Assembly (NCBI GenBank): GCA_004376695.1
Contig: SOJB01000017.1
Span: forward strand, 1-34,140
Direction: 5' to 3'
Source: Dehalococcoidia bacterium
GTDB taxonomy: Bacteria > Chloroflexota > Dehalococcoidia > GIF9 > AB-539-J10
Length of the DNA: 34,140 nt
Shown piece after piece: positions 24,619-32,228 of the stretch. The notes below the pieces were generated by a model. That model was given only the letters and a program-made list of their open reading frames with translations, ran no database searches and was not told the DNA's origin. Position numbers and translations under genes: made by a program. Every line of letters starts with the position of its first letter. Position 1 is the stretch's first letter.

Positions 24619-25002
24619 TTGCGATGCCGTGGCATCAGAGGTGCTATCACGGTTTCAACGAACGAAAAGGAGAGCATCCTGGCCGCAGCCAAAGAGTTGC
24701 TTGTGGAGATGACACAGGCCAACAGAATCGGAGTTGAGGACATAGCTGCCATTCTTTTCACCACCACGCCAGACCTGAATGTTGAGTTTCCTGCCGCGGC
24801 CACACGCGAGCTAGGATGGCCACCCAACCTCGCTTTGCTCTGCGGGCATGAGATGAACGTCGCTCACGATCTACCCCACTGCCTGAGGATTCTGATGCTC
24901 ATAAACACTGAGAAGGAGCTTGACGACATCAGGCATGTTTACTTAGGAGAGGCAAAGAGGCTGAAGAACGAAACGTCGCTGTCAATCGGAGGCAACACAT
25001 GA
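24619..25002 (+). CDS. aroH: Chorismate mutase, AroH class
   Basis: Converts chorismate to prephenate for Phe/Tyr synthesis. From the TTG at 24619 it is 127 residues, the usual size of the trimeric AroH class. It begins MRCRGIRGAITVSTNEKESIL and contains AAILFTTTPDLNVEFPAAATRELGW and the active-site strand and helix toward CLRILMLINTEKELDDIRHVYLGEAKRL. The TTG has AGAGGAG at 24604-24610. An ATG at 24568 would add 17 residues with no homology, and its GAAGG touches the start codon. The stop overlaps the aroF ATG by 4 nt. Confidence 0.92.
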   Translation: MRCRGIRGAITVSTNEKESILAAAKELLVEMTQANRIGVEDIAAILFTTTPDLNVEFPAAATRELGWPPNLALLCGHEMNVAHDLPHCLRILMLINTEKELDDIRHVYLGEAKRLKNETSLSIGGNT

Positions 25003-26039
25003 TTGTAATCATGAGAATCGGCTGCAGCCAAGACGAAATTAGCCGGGTCACGAACAGAATCGTGGACGCCGGTCTGAGGGTATACATTCCACATGGTGTT
25101 GAACGTACGGTTATCGGCGTGGTAGGACAAGCTTTCCCTGGACTTCGCGATGCACTGGAATCGCTCCCCGGTGTCGATCAGGTCATACCTGTGACCAAAC
25201 CTTACCAGCTTGCCAGTCGGGAGTTCCATCCCGAGGACACCATAGTTGAGCTGGATGGCGTAACTATCGGCGGCAGTGAAATAGTCGTCATGGCTGGACC
25301 CTGCGCCGTAGAAAGCGAGGAACAACTTCTGCTCACTGCACAAGCGGTCAAGGCAGCCGGGGCCACTGTGCTGCGCGGTGGTGCCTTCAAACCACGCACC
25401 TCTCCCTATGAGTTTCGCGGACTGGGAGAACGGGGGCTCAGGATACTGGCACAGGTGGGCGAGGAAACTCAAATGCCCATAGTCACCGAGGTCATGGCGC
25501 CGCACGACGTTGATCTAGTAGCCCGATACGCCGATATACTCCAGATTGGAAGCAGAAACATGCAGAATTTCGTTCTGCTCGATGAGGTGGGAAGAACGAG
25601 GAAGCCAGTCTTGCTCAAACGTGGTTTGTCAGCAAACATCCAGGAGTGGTTACTGGCCGCTGAATATGTTCTGGTGCAAGGAAATGAACAGGTTATTCTC
25701 TGTGAACGTGGTATCAGAACGTTTGAGAATTATTCCCGCAATACTATGGACATTAACGCTATACCGATTATCGAGAAGGTCAGCCATCTACCGATTATCG
25801 CCGATCCCAGCCACGCCACAGGCAAATGGTACTTAGTATCCCCGCTGGCGCTAGCTGCGGTAGCTGCCGGAGCAGACGGACTTCTCATAGAAGTCCATCC
25901 TAATCCTGACATGGCGCTTGCTGATGGTCCTCAATCACTTACCTTTGACAATTTCCGCCTCTTGATGTCTCAATTACAGCCCATAGCTGAAGCCAGGAGT
26001 AGAAAGCTAGCTATGCCAGCCGTGAGGGTCAACCCCTGA
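24999..26039 (+). CDS. aroF: 3-deoxy-7-phosphoheptulonate synthase (DAHP synthase, type I-beta)
   Basis: First step of the shikimate pathway, joining PEP and erythrose 4-phosphate. The 346-residue protein has an N-terminal ferredoxin-like regulatory domain of about 70 residues (MIVIMRIGCSQDEISRVTNRI). The KDO8P-synthase-like barrel follows: VVMAGPCAVESEEQLL (metal Cys in GPCAVE), LRGGAFKPRTSPYEFRG, IVTEVM, LQIGSRNMQNF, VLLKRGLSANIQEWL and PIIADPSHATGKWYLV. It begins as ATGA with the aroH stop. Such N-terminal domains often mediate feedback control by aromatic amino acids or chorismate products; pairing with aroH fits that. Confidence 0.96.
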   Translation: MIVIMRIGCSQDEISRVTNRIVDAGLRVYIPHGVERTVIGVVGQAFPGLRDALESLPGVDQVIPVTKPYQLASREFHPEDTIVELDGVTIGGSEIVVMAGPCAVESEEQLLLTAQAVKAAGATVLRGGAFKPRTSPYEFRGLGERGLRILAQVGEETQMPIVTEVMAPHDVDLVARYADILQIGSRNMQNFVLLDEVGRTRKPVLLKRGLSANIQEWLLAAEYVLVQGNEQVILCERGIRTFENYSRNTMDINAIPIIEKVSHLPIIADPSHATGKWYLVSPLALAAVAAGADGLLIEVHPNPDMALADGPQSLTFDNFRLLMSQLQPIAEARSRKLAMPAVRVNP

Positions 26040-26043
26040 GATC

Positions 26044-26973
26044 ATGCGAATCGAGCGAGAGCTAGCTAGCATAGCTCCCGAAAGAGAAACACTTCTTACC
26101 ATGGGCGTGTTTGACGGTGTCCACGCCGGGCATCGCTACCTGCTGGAACGATTGCAGCTACGAGCGGCGGAGAAATCCCTGCTTAGCGCAGTACTTACCT
26201 TCAACCCTCATCCTCAATCGGTGTTACATCCGCAGAGTCAACTGCGCTGGCTAGGCGATGTGGAAGACAGAGTCAAGTCCCTTCAAGGGCTAGGCATAAA
26301 CCTGGTCGCAGTGCTCACATTCAGTCCCGAGGTAGCCCGGCTGAGTGCCCGCGAGTTCATATCCTTAGTTAAGAAATACTTCAGGATGCACGGCGTTATG
26401 GTGGGACCTGACTTCGGATTGGGACGAGGACGGGAAGGCAGTATTCACCTGCTCCGCACGCTGGGACGCGAACTGGAGTTCAGCGTGGAAACTATCCCTC
26501 CTTACACGATGAACGGCGAAGTAGTGAGCAGCACTCTTATCCGCCAGGCATTAGCTGAAGGAGATACGAGAAAGGTACACAGATTAATGGGGCGCTATTT
26601 CCATGTTCGAGGCACAGTTATCACTTCCGACAAACGCGGACGAGTTCTGGGCTTTCCCACCGCAAATCTGGACATCAATCCGCAGCAAGCCTTACCAGGC
26701 AACGGAATCTATGCTACTATCACTCGGATAGATGGCAAGCAATTCACTTCAGCAACTAGCATCGGCACCCGCCCTACCTTTGGTGGCGGAAAGGAGACGG
26801 TGGAAACCTATTTGTTGGACTATGACGGGGATCTGTATGGCAAGGAGATGACGGTGGAGTTTGTGCAGAGACTGAGGGATGAACAGTGCTTTTCCTCTTC
26901 GGAGGAACTGAAGATGCAGATCGAAAAAGATGTTCGAGAGGTAGAGTCAATCCTAGCCAAGGAAGCGAGATGA
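26044..26973 (+). CDS. ribF: Bifunctional riboflavin kinase/FAD synthetase
   Basis: Makes FMN and then FAD from riboflavin. The 309-residue protein has the FAD-synthetase nucleotidylyl transferase domain with TMGVFDGVHAGHRYLLERL and LSAREFISLVKK, and VGPDFGLGRGREG. The riboflavin kinase domain has RGRVLGFPTANLDI, NGIYATI, ATSIGTRPTFGG and VETYLLDYDGDLYGKEMTVEFVQRLRDE. It begins 4 bp after aroF and overlaps tyrS as ATGA. In many bacteria ribF lies near truB/rpsO; here it has joined an aromatic amino acid and tRNA synthetase operon. Confidence 0.96.
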   Translation: MRIERELASIAPERETLLTMGVFDGVHAGHRYLLERLQLRAAEKSLLSAVLTFNPHPQSVLHPQSQLRWLGDVEDRVKSLQGLGINLVAVLTFSPEVARLSAREFISLVKKYFRMHGVMVGPDFGLGRGREGSIHLLRTLGRELEFSVETIPPYTMNGEVVSSTLIRQALAEGDTRKVHRLMGRYFHVRGTVITSDKRGRVLGFPTANLDINPQQALPGNGIYATITRIDGKQFTSATSIGTRPTFGGGKETVETYLLDYDGDLYGKEMTVEFVQRLRDEQCFSSSEELKMQIEKDVREVESILAKEAR

Positions 26974-28178
26974 CTAAGGCAGAGCCTACAGGCATACTAA
27001 CGCGAGGCGTAGCCGAGATCATAGTTGAGTCGGAGCTGAGGGCGTTGCTGAGCTCGGGGAGAGTTTTGACGCTGAAGCAGGGTTTCGATCCCAGTGCTCC
27101 TGATATTCACCTGGGACATGTAGTCGGCCTGAGAAAGCTGCGTCAGTTTCAAGAACTGGGACATAAAGTAACTCTCATAGTCGGCGACTGGACTGCAAGA
27201 ATCGGTGACCCCAGCGGTCAGCTGGTTACCCGCCCCATGCTCTCGGCCAGCCAGGTAGAGAACCATGCTCAGACCTACATGGAACAATTCTTCAGGGTGG
27301 TTGACAGGGACAATACGGAGCTAAGATGGCAAAGCGAGTGGTTCTCCCGCTTCACTCTGGATGAAGTGATCAAACTCACGGGTAGATTCACTGTGGCGCA
27401 GGTCCTGGCCAGAGAGGATTTTAGCAGGCGGTATGGTTCCGGCAACCCGATATCTCTGGCCGAGATGCTTTATCCCTTGCTTCAAAGCTATGATTCGGTA
27501 GCTATCAGAGCCGACGTGGAATTCGGCGGCATGGATCAGAAATTCAACTGTCTTATGGGCAGAGAGCTGCAGCGGAGCATGGGACAGCACCCTCAGCAGG
27601 TCTTTCTTGTTCCCCTCTTGATCGGTACGGATGGCAAACAGAAGATGAGCAAGAGCTTGAAGAACCACATAGGCGTCGCTGAACCTCCGCAAGAAGTATA
27701 TGGTAAGGTTATGTCCATCCCCGACCATCTTATCCTGGATTATTTTGAGCTGGTGACCGACGTTCCTGAAGAGGAAATCGCTGAGGTCAGGCAGCAGCTG
27801 AAAACTGATTCAGTTAACCCCATGAACCTTAAGAAACGATTGGCGTATGAGATTGTAAGGCAGTTCCACGGCAAACGGGCAGCGGATGAGGCACAAGAAC
27901 ATTTCACCCACGTATTCCAGAAGAGGGATACACCGGACGAGGCACCCGAATATGCTTTTGCCGCTAGCTATATCGGGAATGGACTCTTCCAGCTCGACAT
28001 CGCTCCAACACTGATCAGAGAAGGATTAGTTAAGGGTATCGGCGAGCTGAAGCGGCTCCTTGCCCAAGACGCAATCGAAGTAGATGGCAGCAAAATAAGC
28101 GGCACTACCGTCAATGCCCGCCAGGGCAGCATCATAAAGATAGGAAAACGCCGCTTTGTCAGGATTGCTATTGAGTAA
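26970..28178 (+). CDS. tyrS: Tyrosyl-tRNA synthetase
   Basis: Charges tRNA-Tyr. From the ATG at 26970, which overlaps the ribF stop, it is 402 residues. It shows the class I HIGH-like motif DIHLGHVVGL after LKQGFDPSAP, the tyrosine-binding LLQSYDSVAIRADVEFGGMDQKFN and the KMSKS loop QKMSKSLKNHIGV. A C-terminal S4-like RNA-binding domain begins near LKRLLAQDAIEVDGSKI. The length and motifs fit the TyrRS subgroup (TyrZ-like) common outside Proteobacteria. Downstream of aroH-aroF it links tyrosine synthesis and use. Confidence 0.95.
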   Translation: MTKAEPTGILTRGVAEIIVESELRALLSSGRVLTLKQGFDPSAPDIHLGHVVGLRKLRQFQELGHKVTLIVGDWTARIGDPSGQLVTRPMLSASQVENHAQTYMEQFFRVVDRDNTELRWQSEWFSRFTLDEVIKLTGRFTVAQVLAREDFSRRYGSGNPISLAEMLYPLLQSYDSVAIRADVEFGGMDQKFNCLMGRELQRSMGQHPQQVFLVPLLIGTDGKQKMSKSLKNHIGVAEPPQEVYGKVMSIPDHLILDYFELVTDVPEEEIAEVRQQLKTDSVNPMNLKKRLAYEIVRQFHGKRAADEAQEHFTHVFQKRDTPDEAPEYAFAASYIGNGLFQLDIAPTLIREGLVKGIGELKRLLAQDAIEVDGSKISGTTVNARQGSIIKIGKRRFVRIAIE

Positions 28179-28201
28179 CCAAGGTCTCATGTCATCCTGA
28201 A

Positions 28202-28219
28202 CCAGAGCAGAAGCTCTGG
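28202..28219. repeat. Perfect 7-bp hairpin after tyrS
   Basis: CCAGAGC and GCTCTGG form perfect arms around AGAA, 23 bp after the tyrS stop. There is no T-run on either side, so it is not a classic terminator. The surrounding text (starting GTCATCCTGA at 28190) resembles the dispersed GTCATCCTGAGCGAAGC-type intergenic repeat known from many bacterial genomes. Confidence 0.45.
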
Positions 28220-28293
28220 ATCGCGATGGAATCAGGGTCAGACTCCTCGCCTGGCTGATAATGACAGGGACAGTGAACAGGAGGAAACAAGAG

Positions 28294-29376
28294 ATGCAGC
28301 TACGGATTCCGGGGCCAACACCGTGCCCACCACAGGCTCTTCAGGCCATGGGGCAGCAGATGGTGAACCATCGGGGGGACAGGTTTGTCAAGATCCTAAA
28401 GTCAATAACGGAGAGACTAAAACAGGTATTCCAGACTAAAGGAGATGTTTTGTTACTTACCGCTTCCGGCACCGGCGGCATGGAGGCGGCCATTGTCAAT
28501 ACTCTGTCACCTGGTGACAAGGTTCTGTCCATAACCAACGGATTCTTCGGTGAGCGATTTCTGGATATCGCCAGGGCGTACGGTGCCGAGGTGATCGCCC
28601 TTGGTTTTGAATGGGGCAAGCCGGTTGATCCTGATGCGATAGCTGGGGCATTAAGGGCGAATAGTGACATCAAGGCGGTGTTGGTAGTGCACAATGAGAC
28701 ATCCACAGGGATGACAAACGACCTCCGCGAGATAAGCTCCGTGGTTAAGACGTTTGACAAACTTCTACTGGTTGACGCTATCTCAAGCCTCGGTTGCATC
28801 AATCTGCCTGTCGATGAGTGGAATTGTGATGTAGTGGTTACCGGTTCTCAAAAAGGATGGATGGTTCCTCCGGGACTAGCCATGGTTAGCGTATCCGAAA
28901 GAGCGTGGCAGGCCCATGCCCGGGCCAGGATGCCCCGCTGTTACTGGGATTTCACGTTAGCTAAGGAGCATCTCCAGAAAGGGCAAACTCCCTGGACACC
29001 AGCGGTCTCTCTCTGCTATGCCCTGGATGCCACTCTGGATCTGATGCTGGGCGAGGGACTGGACAATATATTCGCCCGCCATGCCCGTGTAGCCCAACTG
29101 ACCAGAAACGGAGTGAAATCACTGGGCCTCTCTCTGTTCTGTGACGAGAAATATGCTTCCAACACAGTGACGGCCGTCAACCCTTCAGGCCGGATTGACG
29201 TCTCCAGGCTAATCCGGGTACTCGAAGATGAGCATGACGTGATTATTGGTGGGGGGCAGGAGAGGCTGTCGGGCAAGATATTTCGCATTGGCCACCTCGG
29301 TTTTGTTTGTGAGGACGATATGGAGTCAGTACTGGAGGCTTTGGGTAAGGCCCTGCCGCTAGCGAAGAAAGCGTGA
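28294..29376 (+). CDS. Class V aminotransferase (serine/alanine-glyoxylate aminotransferase type)
   Basis: A PLP-dependent fold type I aminotransferase of 360 residues from the ATG at 28294, which has AGGAGG at 28279-28284. It begins MQLRIPGPTPCPPQALQAM and has the PLP phosphate-binding LLTASGTGGMEAAI, NETSTG and LLLVDAISSLG, with the Schiff-base lysine in TGSQKGWMVPPGLAMV. IGGGQERLSGKIFRIGHLG near the end is typical of the family, including the so-called 42-kDa hydrogenase-subunit homologues, which are really aminotransferases. The probable reaction is transfer between serine or alanine and glyoxylate or hydroxypyruvate. The often-paired serA is not seen. Confidence 0.92.
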   Translation: MQLRIPGPTPCPPQALQAMGQQMVNHRGDRFVKILKSITERLKQVFQTKGDVLLLTASGTGGMEAAIVNTLSPGDKVLSITNGFFGERFLDIARAYGAEVIALGFEWGKPVDPDAIAGALRANSDIKAVLVVHNETSTGMTNDLREISSVVKTFDKLLLVDAISSLGCINLPVDEWNCDVVVTGSQKGWMVPPGLAMVSVSERAWQAHARARMPRCYWDFTLAKEHLQKGQTPWTPAVSLCYALDATLDLMLGEGLDNIFARHARVAQLTRNGVKSLGLSLFCDEKYASNTVTAVNPSGRIDVSRLIRVLEDEHDVIIGGGQERLSGKIFRIGHLGFVCEDDMESVLEALGKALPLAKKA

Positions 29377-29716
29377 GCACTGAAACTGAAAGCCATGGGC
29401 TGTCAACCTGTAAGTTGCTTCCTGCGTTCGCCCGATAACCACCCAGTGCAATCCCGCCAGGCTCGTGCCATCCTGATCAGAGATGAGTCGATGTAGCCTT
29501 TCACCGCCAAGTGCTTTCGCCAGTTTTCCCGGGCGAAGTCACTGGAACCTGCCATCTTCTGGCTATCTTACTTAGTCTCATTGCCGAGTCGCCCGCTATG
29601 GGCGCTGCAATGGAGACATTCATCAATTGACCCTGTCCGCCCAGATATGATCCTGATGAGCAAGGCGATGAAGAGCCCGGATTTGTCGGGATGGAGATCT
29701 GGATCGCCTGCTAAAC
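29377..29716. other. Convergent intergenic region, 340 bp
   Basis: Lies between the stops of the aminotransferase (plus) and yqeY (minus). No open frame with a Shine-Dalgarno, tRNA or terminator was recognised. A small GCCC/GGGC hairpin occurs near 29592. The stretch 29650-29700 is vaguely similar to the repeat-like sequence at 28190-28230 (both contain CTGGATCGC). Confidence 0.45.
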
Positions 29717-30166
29717 CTAGCAGGCAGCAAGCAATTCTGAGACTATCTCGCTGACTTCTTTGCCATCCGCCTTGCCTTTGAGTTGAGGCATAAGCTGAGA
29801 CATGACTTTTCCTCTGTCGCCCGGCCCCCTGGCCCCGACTGCATCAATTACCTGCCGTGCTGCTGATATTATCTCCTCTCGGCTCATCTGCTGAGGAAGA
29901 TAACTCATAAGAACAGCCAGTTCTGCCTCCTCCTGTGCCACCAGATCGCTACGATTCCCCCGCTCAAAAGCATCGATACTCTCTCGGCGGCGTTTTGCTT
30001 CCCTGGCAATAACATCAAGCACTCTGCTATCGTCGGCCGGCTTTTGCTGAGCAATCTCAGCATACTTTATTTCCGATAACAACAACCTTAATGTAGCAAC
30101 CTCGGTTCTCTGTTGCTTCTTGAGCGCCTCTTTGAGGGCTTCCCGGATGCTGTCCTTCAGTGCCAT
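29717..30166 (-). CDS. yqeY: GatB/YqeY domain protein
   Basis: A 149-residue YqeY-family protein, related to the tail domain of the GatB amidotransferase subunit. It begins MALKDSIREALKEALKKQQ and reads TLRLLLSEIKYAEI, then EEAELAVLMSYLPQQMS, GARGPGDRGKVMSQLMPQLKGKADGKEVSEIVSELL, all standard. The function is presumed to be tRNA-related but is unproven. It lies 7 bp downstream of rpsU, the usual pair. Confidence 0.95.
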   Translation of the reverse strand: MALKDSIREALKEALKKQQRTEVATLRLLLSEIKYAEIAQQKPADDSRVLDVIAREAKRRRESIDAFERGNRSDLVAQEEAELAVLMSYLPQQMSREEIISAARQVIDAVGARGPGDRGKVMSQLMPQLKGKADGKEVSEIVSELLAAC

Positions 30167-30173
30167 TTCCTGG

Positions 30174-30350
30174 CTATCTAGAAGTCTTCCGCCTTTTCGC
30201 TGCCGCCTTCTTCTTCCTCTCTACACTGGGTTTTTCGTAGTGCCTGCGGCGGCGAACTTCAGCTAGAATGCGATCTTGCTGCACCTGCCTGTTGAACCTG
30301 CGCAGCAGGGCCTCGAAACTCTCCCCTGAACCAAGCTTTACATCTGCCAT
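30174..30350 (-). CDS. rpsU: 30S ribosomal protein S21
   Basis: A 58-residue basic protein starting MADVKLGSGESFEALLRRFN, then RQVQQDRILAEVRRRRHYEKPSVERKKKAAAKRRK, the unmistakable S21 pattern. It acts on the 30S platform near the anti-Shine-Dalgarno. No Shine-Dalgarno stands before the ATG at 30350, and the promoter at 30366-30394 would leave only about 8-10 nt of leader, so it may be translated from a near-leaderless mRNA. It is co-transcribed with yqeY. Confidence 0.95.
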   Translation of the reverse strand: MADVKLGSGESFEALLRRFNRQVQQDRILAEVRRRRHYEKPSVERKKKAAAKRRKTSR

Positions 30351-30365
30351 ATCAAAACAGACCGT

Positions 30366-30394
30366 ATTTTACGCCCATTACTCCAGTGTGTCAA
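30366..30394 (-). promoter_or_regulatory. Strong promoter for rpsU-yqeY
   Basis: On the minus strand a perfect TTGACA (30394-30389) and TAAAAT (30371-30366) are 17 bp apart. The start would be near 30359, with the ATG at 30350. Confidence 0.7.
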
Positions 30395-30404
30395 TTACGG
30401 AAAA

Positions 30405-30426
30405 CTCCATGCTGGTTGGCATGGAG
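30405..30426 (-). terminator. 8-bp hairpin with T-run on the minus strand
   Basis: CTCCATGC and GCATGGAG are perfect 8-bp arms with a 6-nt loop. Read on the minus strand it is followed by TTTTCC, as in a weak intrinsic terminator, and lies just upstream of the rpsU -35 box. It could insulate rpsU from antisense transcription, or act as an operator. Confidence 0.4.
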
Positions 30427-30444
30427 AGGTAGAAGCGAGGAGAA

Positions 30445-30467
30445 TTCCCGCAGCGCTCCTGCGGGGA
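30445..30467. repeat. GC-rich hairpin between rpsU and the lipid cluster
   Basis: CCCGCAG (30447-30453) pairs with CTGCGGG (30459-30465) around CGCTC, and the stem extends by one G-T and one T-A pair. There is no T-run on the plus side. It lies 18 bp from the neighbouring hairpin. Confidence 0.4.
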
Positions 30468-30537
30468 ACTCAGGCATGCGAGGCAAGACGACTCGTGGCA
30501 GGGGCAACGCCAACAGCGGTAGATTGAGCCACGATAG

Positions 30538-30565
30538 TTGACAGATAGCAGCAAGATGTGATAAC
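30538..30565 (+). promoter_or_regulatory. Extended -10 promoter upstream of the repeat protein and ketosynthase cluster
   Basis: TTGACA (30538-30543), 16-bp spacer, GATAAC (30560-30565) with a TG one base before the -10 (30557-30558). It lies about 25 bp before the ATG at 30590. Confidence 0.55.
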
Positions 30566-30589
30566 AATATTGTCCTTGGGGGAGAGAAG

Positions 30590-30991
30590 ATGGCATCAAA
30601 CAAGAGAAGGCTCAAGCGTGAGTCCATAATCAGGTCCCTCGCAGAAAAGTGGTTCTCCGCTTTTGTGAAACTAGTAGACAGATATGCGCCGGATAGGCTG
30701 CTGCTCTTTGCCCTCAATTTCCTGGATAAGCGTGTGCCGAACAAGCTGATTACTTTGGCAATCAACGCGGCCGAGAAACTGGTTCCTCGTAAGCTGCGCT
30801 CTACTGCCATTGCTGCCGCCGATGAGTATGTCCCTGACGCCGTGGCGAATTCGAGAAAGACTTGCACTGTCATCGCCGCGGTAGGGAAGTATATCCCGGA
30901 TGAGATAATACCCCCGGAGTCGGCAGAAACCTGGGAGAATCTCAAGACGAAACTTCATATCCCGAAACTGATATCAAACAAGCAGAAGTGA
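30590..30991 (+). CDS. Small basic protein made of 16-residue helical repeats
   Basis: A 133-residue protein I cannot assign to a family. After a basic start (MASNKRRLKRESIIRSLAEK) it contains repeats beginning at residues 30, 46, 62, 78 and 99, each like (D/E)(K/R)x(V/A/I)P followed by a hydrophobic helix. Examples are DRYAPDRLLLFAL, DKRVPNKLITLAI, EKLVPRKLRSTAI, DEYVPDAVA and GKYIPDEII. The first three periods are exactly 16; the fourth is 21. The pattern suggests amphipathic helices broken by prolines, perhaps lying on a membrane. GGGGGAGAG supports the ATG. It is 72 bp upstream of the OleA-like gene, in the same direction. A longer antisense frame (30391-30945) is less credible. Confidence 0.7.
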   Translation: MASNKRRLKRESIIRSLAEKWFSAFVKLVDRYAPDRLLLFALNFLDKRVPNKLITLAINAAEKLVPRKLRSTAIAAADEYVPDAVANSRKTCTVIAAVGKYIPDEIIPPESAETWENLKTKLHIPKLISNKQK

Positions 30992-31063
30992 GCGCGCGGG
31001 GTAGATGCAGGTGTCTTCGCCATAGCTCCTCACGATGTTGGTGAGGAAGAAGTGTGGTATTGA

Positions 31064-32113
31064 ATGCAGTACGAAAAGGTCCGTCTGGAGTCGTTTGGTT
31101 ATGAACTCCCTGAGCATGTCGTCACATCCTTGAGCCTGGAAGAAAGGCTGGCCCCAATATACGACAAGCTGAATCTCTCCTACGGGCGCCTGGAAATGCT
31201 GACCGGAATCCGAGAACGGCGATTCTGGGATGATTATATGACGCCCAGCCAAGCCAGTATGAGAGCGGCAGAAAAGGCCATCAGCGAATCCGGGATCGAC
31301 AAAGAGGATATCGGATGCCTGCTCCATACTTCTGTATCCCGCGATTTCCTGGAGCCGGCGACAGCTACCGTGGTTCATGACTCCTTGGGACTCCCTCCCG
31401 CAGCCATGATCTTCGATATCTCCAACGCCTGTCTGGGTTTCATCAACGGCATGGTAACTCTGGCAAATATGATTGAGCTGGGCCAGGTGAAGGCAGGCAT
31501 CGTCGTTGGCTGTGAGAACAGCAAACGGCTTATCGACACAACAATCGAAAAGCTACTGAGGGACCCCCACATCACGAGAGCCAAGCTGAAACTCGCCTTT
31601 GCTACTCTGACCCTGGGTTCCGGAGCAGTGGCGGCCGTGTTGACCCATTCTTCTCTATCGCGAGACGGTCATAAGCTCCTGGGAGGAGTAACACGCGCTG
31701 CTTCACAACATAATGGTCTCTGTCGTATAGAAGCCGACGCTTCTTTCCTCGATCTGGATGAGCTCCCGGATATGCGCACAGATTACGAAGGCGTCCTGAA
31801 AAACGGACTGAGGCTGGCTCCTGACACCTGGGAGGCCATCAAGCAAGAGCTCAAATGGAAGAACTCGGATGTCGATAAGCTCTTTACCCACCAGGTTAGC
31901 GCTGCGCATAGTAAGCTGCTATTCGAGGCTTTGGGGCTGGATACTGCAAGAGACTTCTCCACCCTAGAGTATCTGGGAAACGTTGGGTCGGTTTCCCTTC
32001 CCATTACCATGGCTATCGGAAATGACCAGGGTCGCCTTAACACTGGCGACAAGGTTGCTGCGCTCGGGATTGGCAGCGGCCTGGTTTGTCTTATGCTGGG
32101 TCTGGAGTGGTAG
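31064..32113 (+). CDS. OleA-like 3-oxoacyl-ACP synthase III family condensing enzyme
   Basis: A 349-residue thiolase-fold enzyme with nucleophile C123 (ISNACLGFINGM), H276 (THQVSAAH) and N306 (LGNVGSVSLP). It also carries TSVSRDFLEP with E97, 26 residues before the Cys, as in OleA, where the equivalent Glu is the catalytic base for head-to-head condensation of two acyl chains. Other OleA-like stretches are ERLAPIYDKL, GIRERRFWDD, LTLGSGAVAAVL, GGVTRAA and the ALGIGSGLVC end. FabH enzymes lack the SRDxLEP arrangement. The partner genes oleBCD are not in the window. The Shine-Dalgarno is weak. The likely activity is joining two acyl groups into a beta-keto product; the substrate carriers are unknown. 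Confidence 0.85.
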   Translation: MQYEKVRLESFGYELPEHVVTSLSLEERLAPIYDKLNLSYGRLEMLTGIRERRFWDDYMTPSQASMRAAEKAISESGIDKEDIGCLLHTSVSRDFLEPATATVVHDSLGLPPAAMIFDISNACLGFINGMVTLANMIELGQVKAGIVVGCENSKRLIDTTIEKLLRDPHITRAKLKLAFATLTLGSGAVAAVLTHSSLSRDGHKLLGGVTRAASQHNGLCRIEADASFLDLDELPDMRTDYEGVLKNGLRLAPDTWEAIKQELKWKNSDVDKLFTHQVSAAHSKLLFEALGLDTARDFSTLEYLGNVGSVSLPITMAIGNDQGRLNTGDKVAALGIGSGLVCLMLGLEW

Positions 32114-32228
32114 CATGGGGAAATGACCCTGACGAGATGAGCTCAGGGGAATACTCCTTCAGACAGCGATGCAATCAGATTTCTCCCGGCCGTGTCCGTA
32201 TCTGCACTTTTGATGGGAGTTTTATCCT

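Noticed and set aside
28202..28219. Intrinsic terminator after tyrS
   Set aside because: Good hairpin but no T-run on either strand; kept only as a hairpin or repeat.
30391..30945. 184-residue open frame on the minus strand
   Set aside because: Antisense to the repeat protein, crosses the rpsU-side hairpins, and has a low-complexity Ser/Leu/Ala composition typical of a shadow frame.
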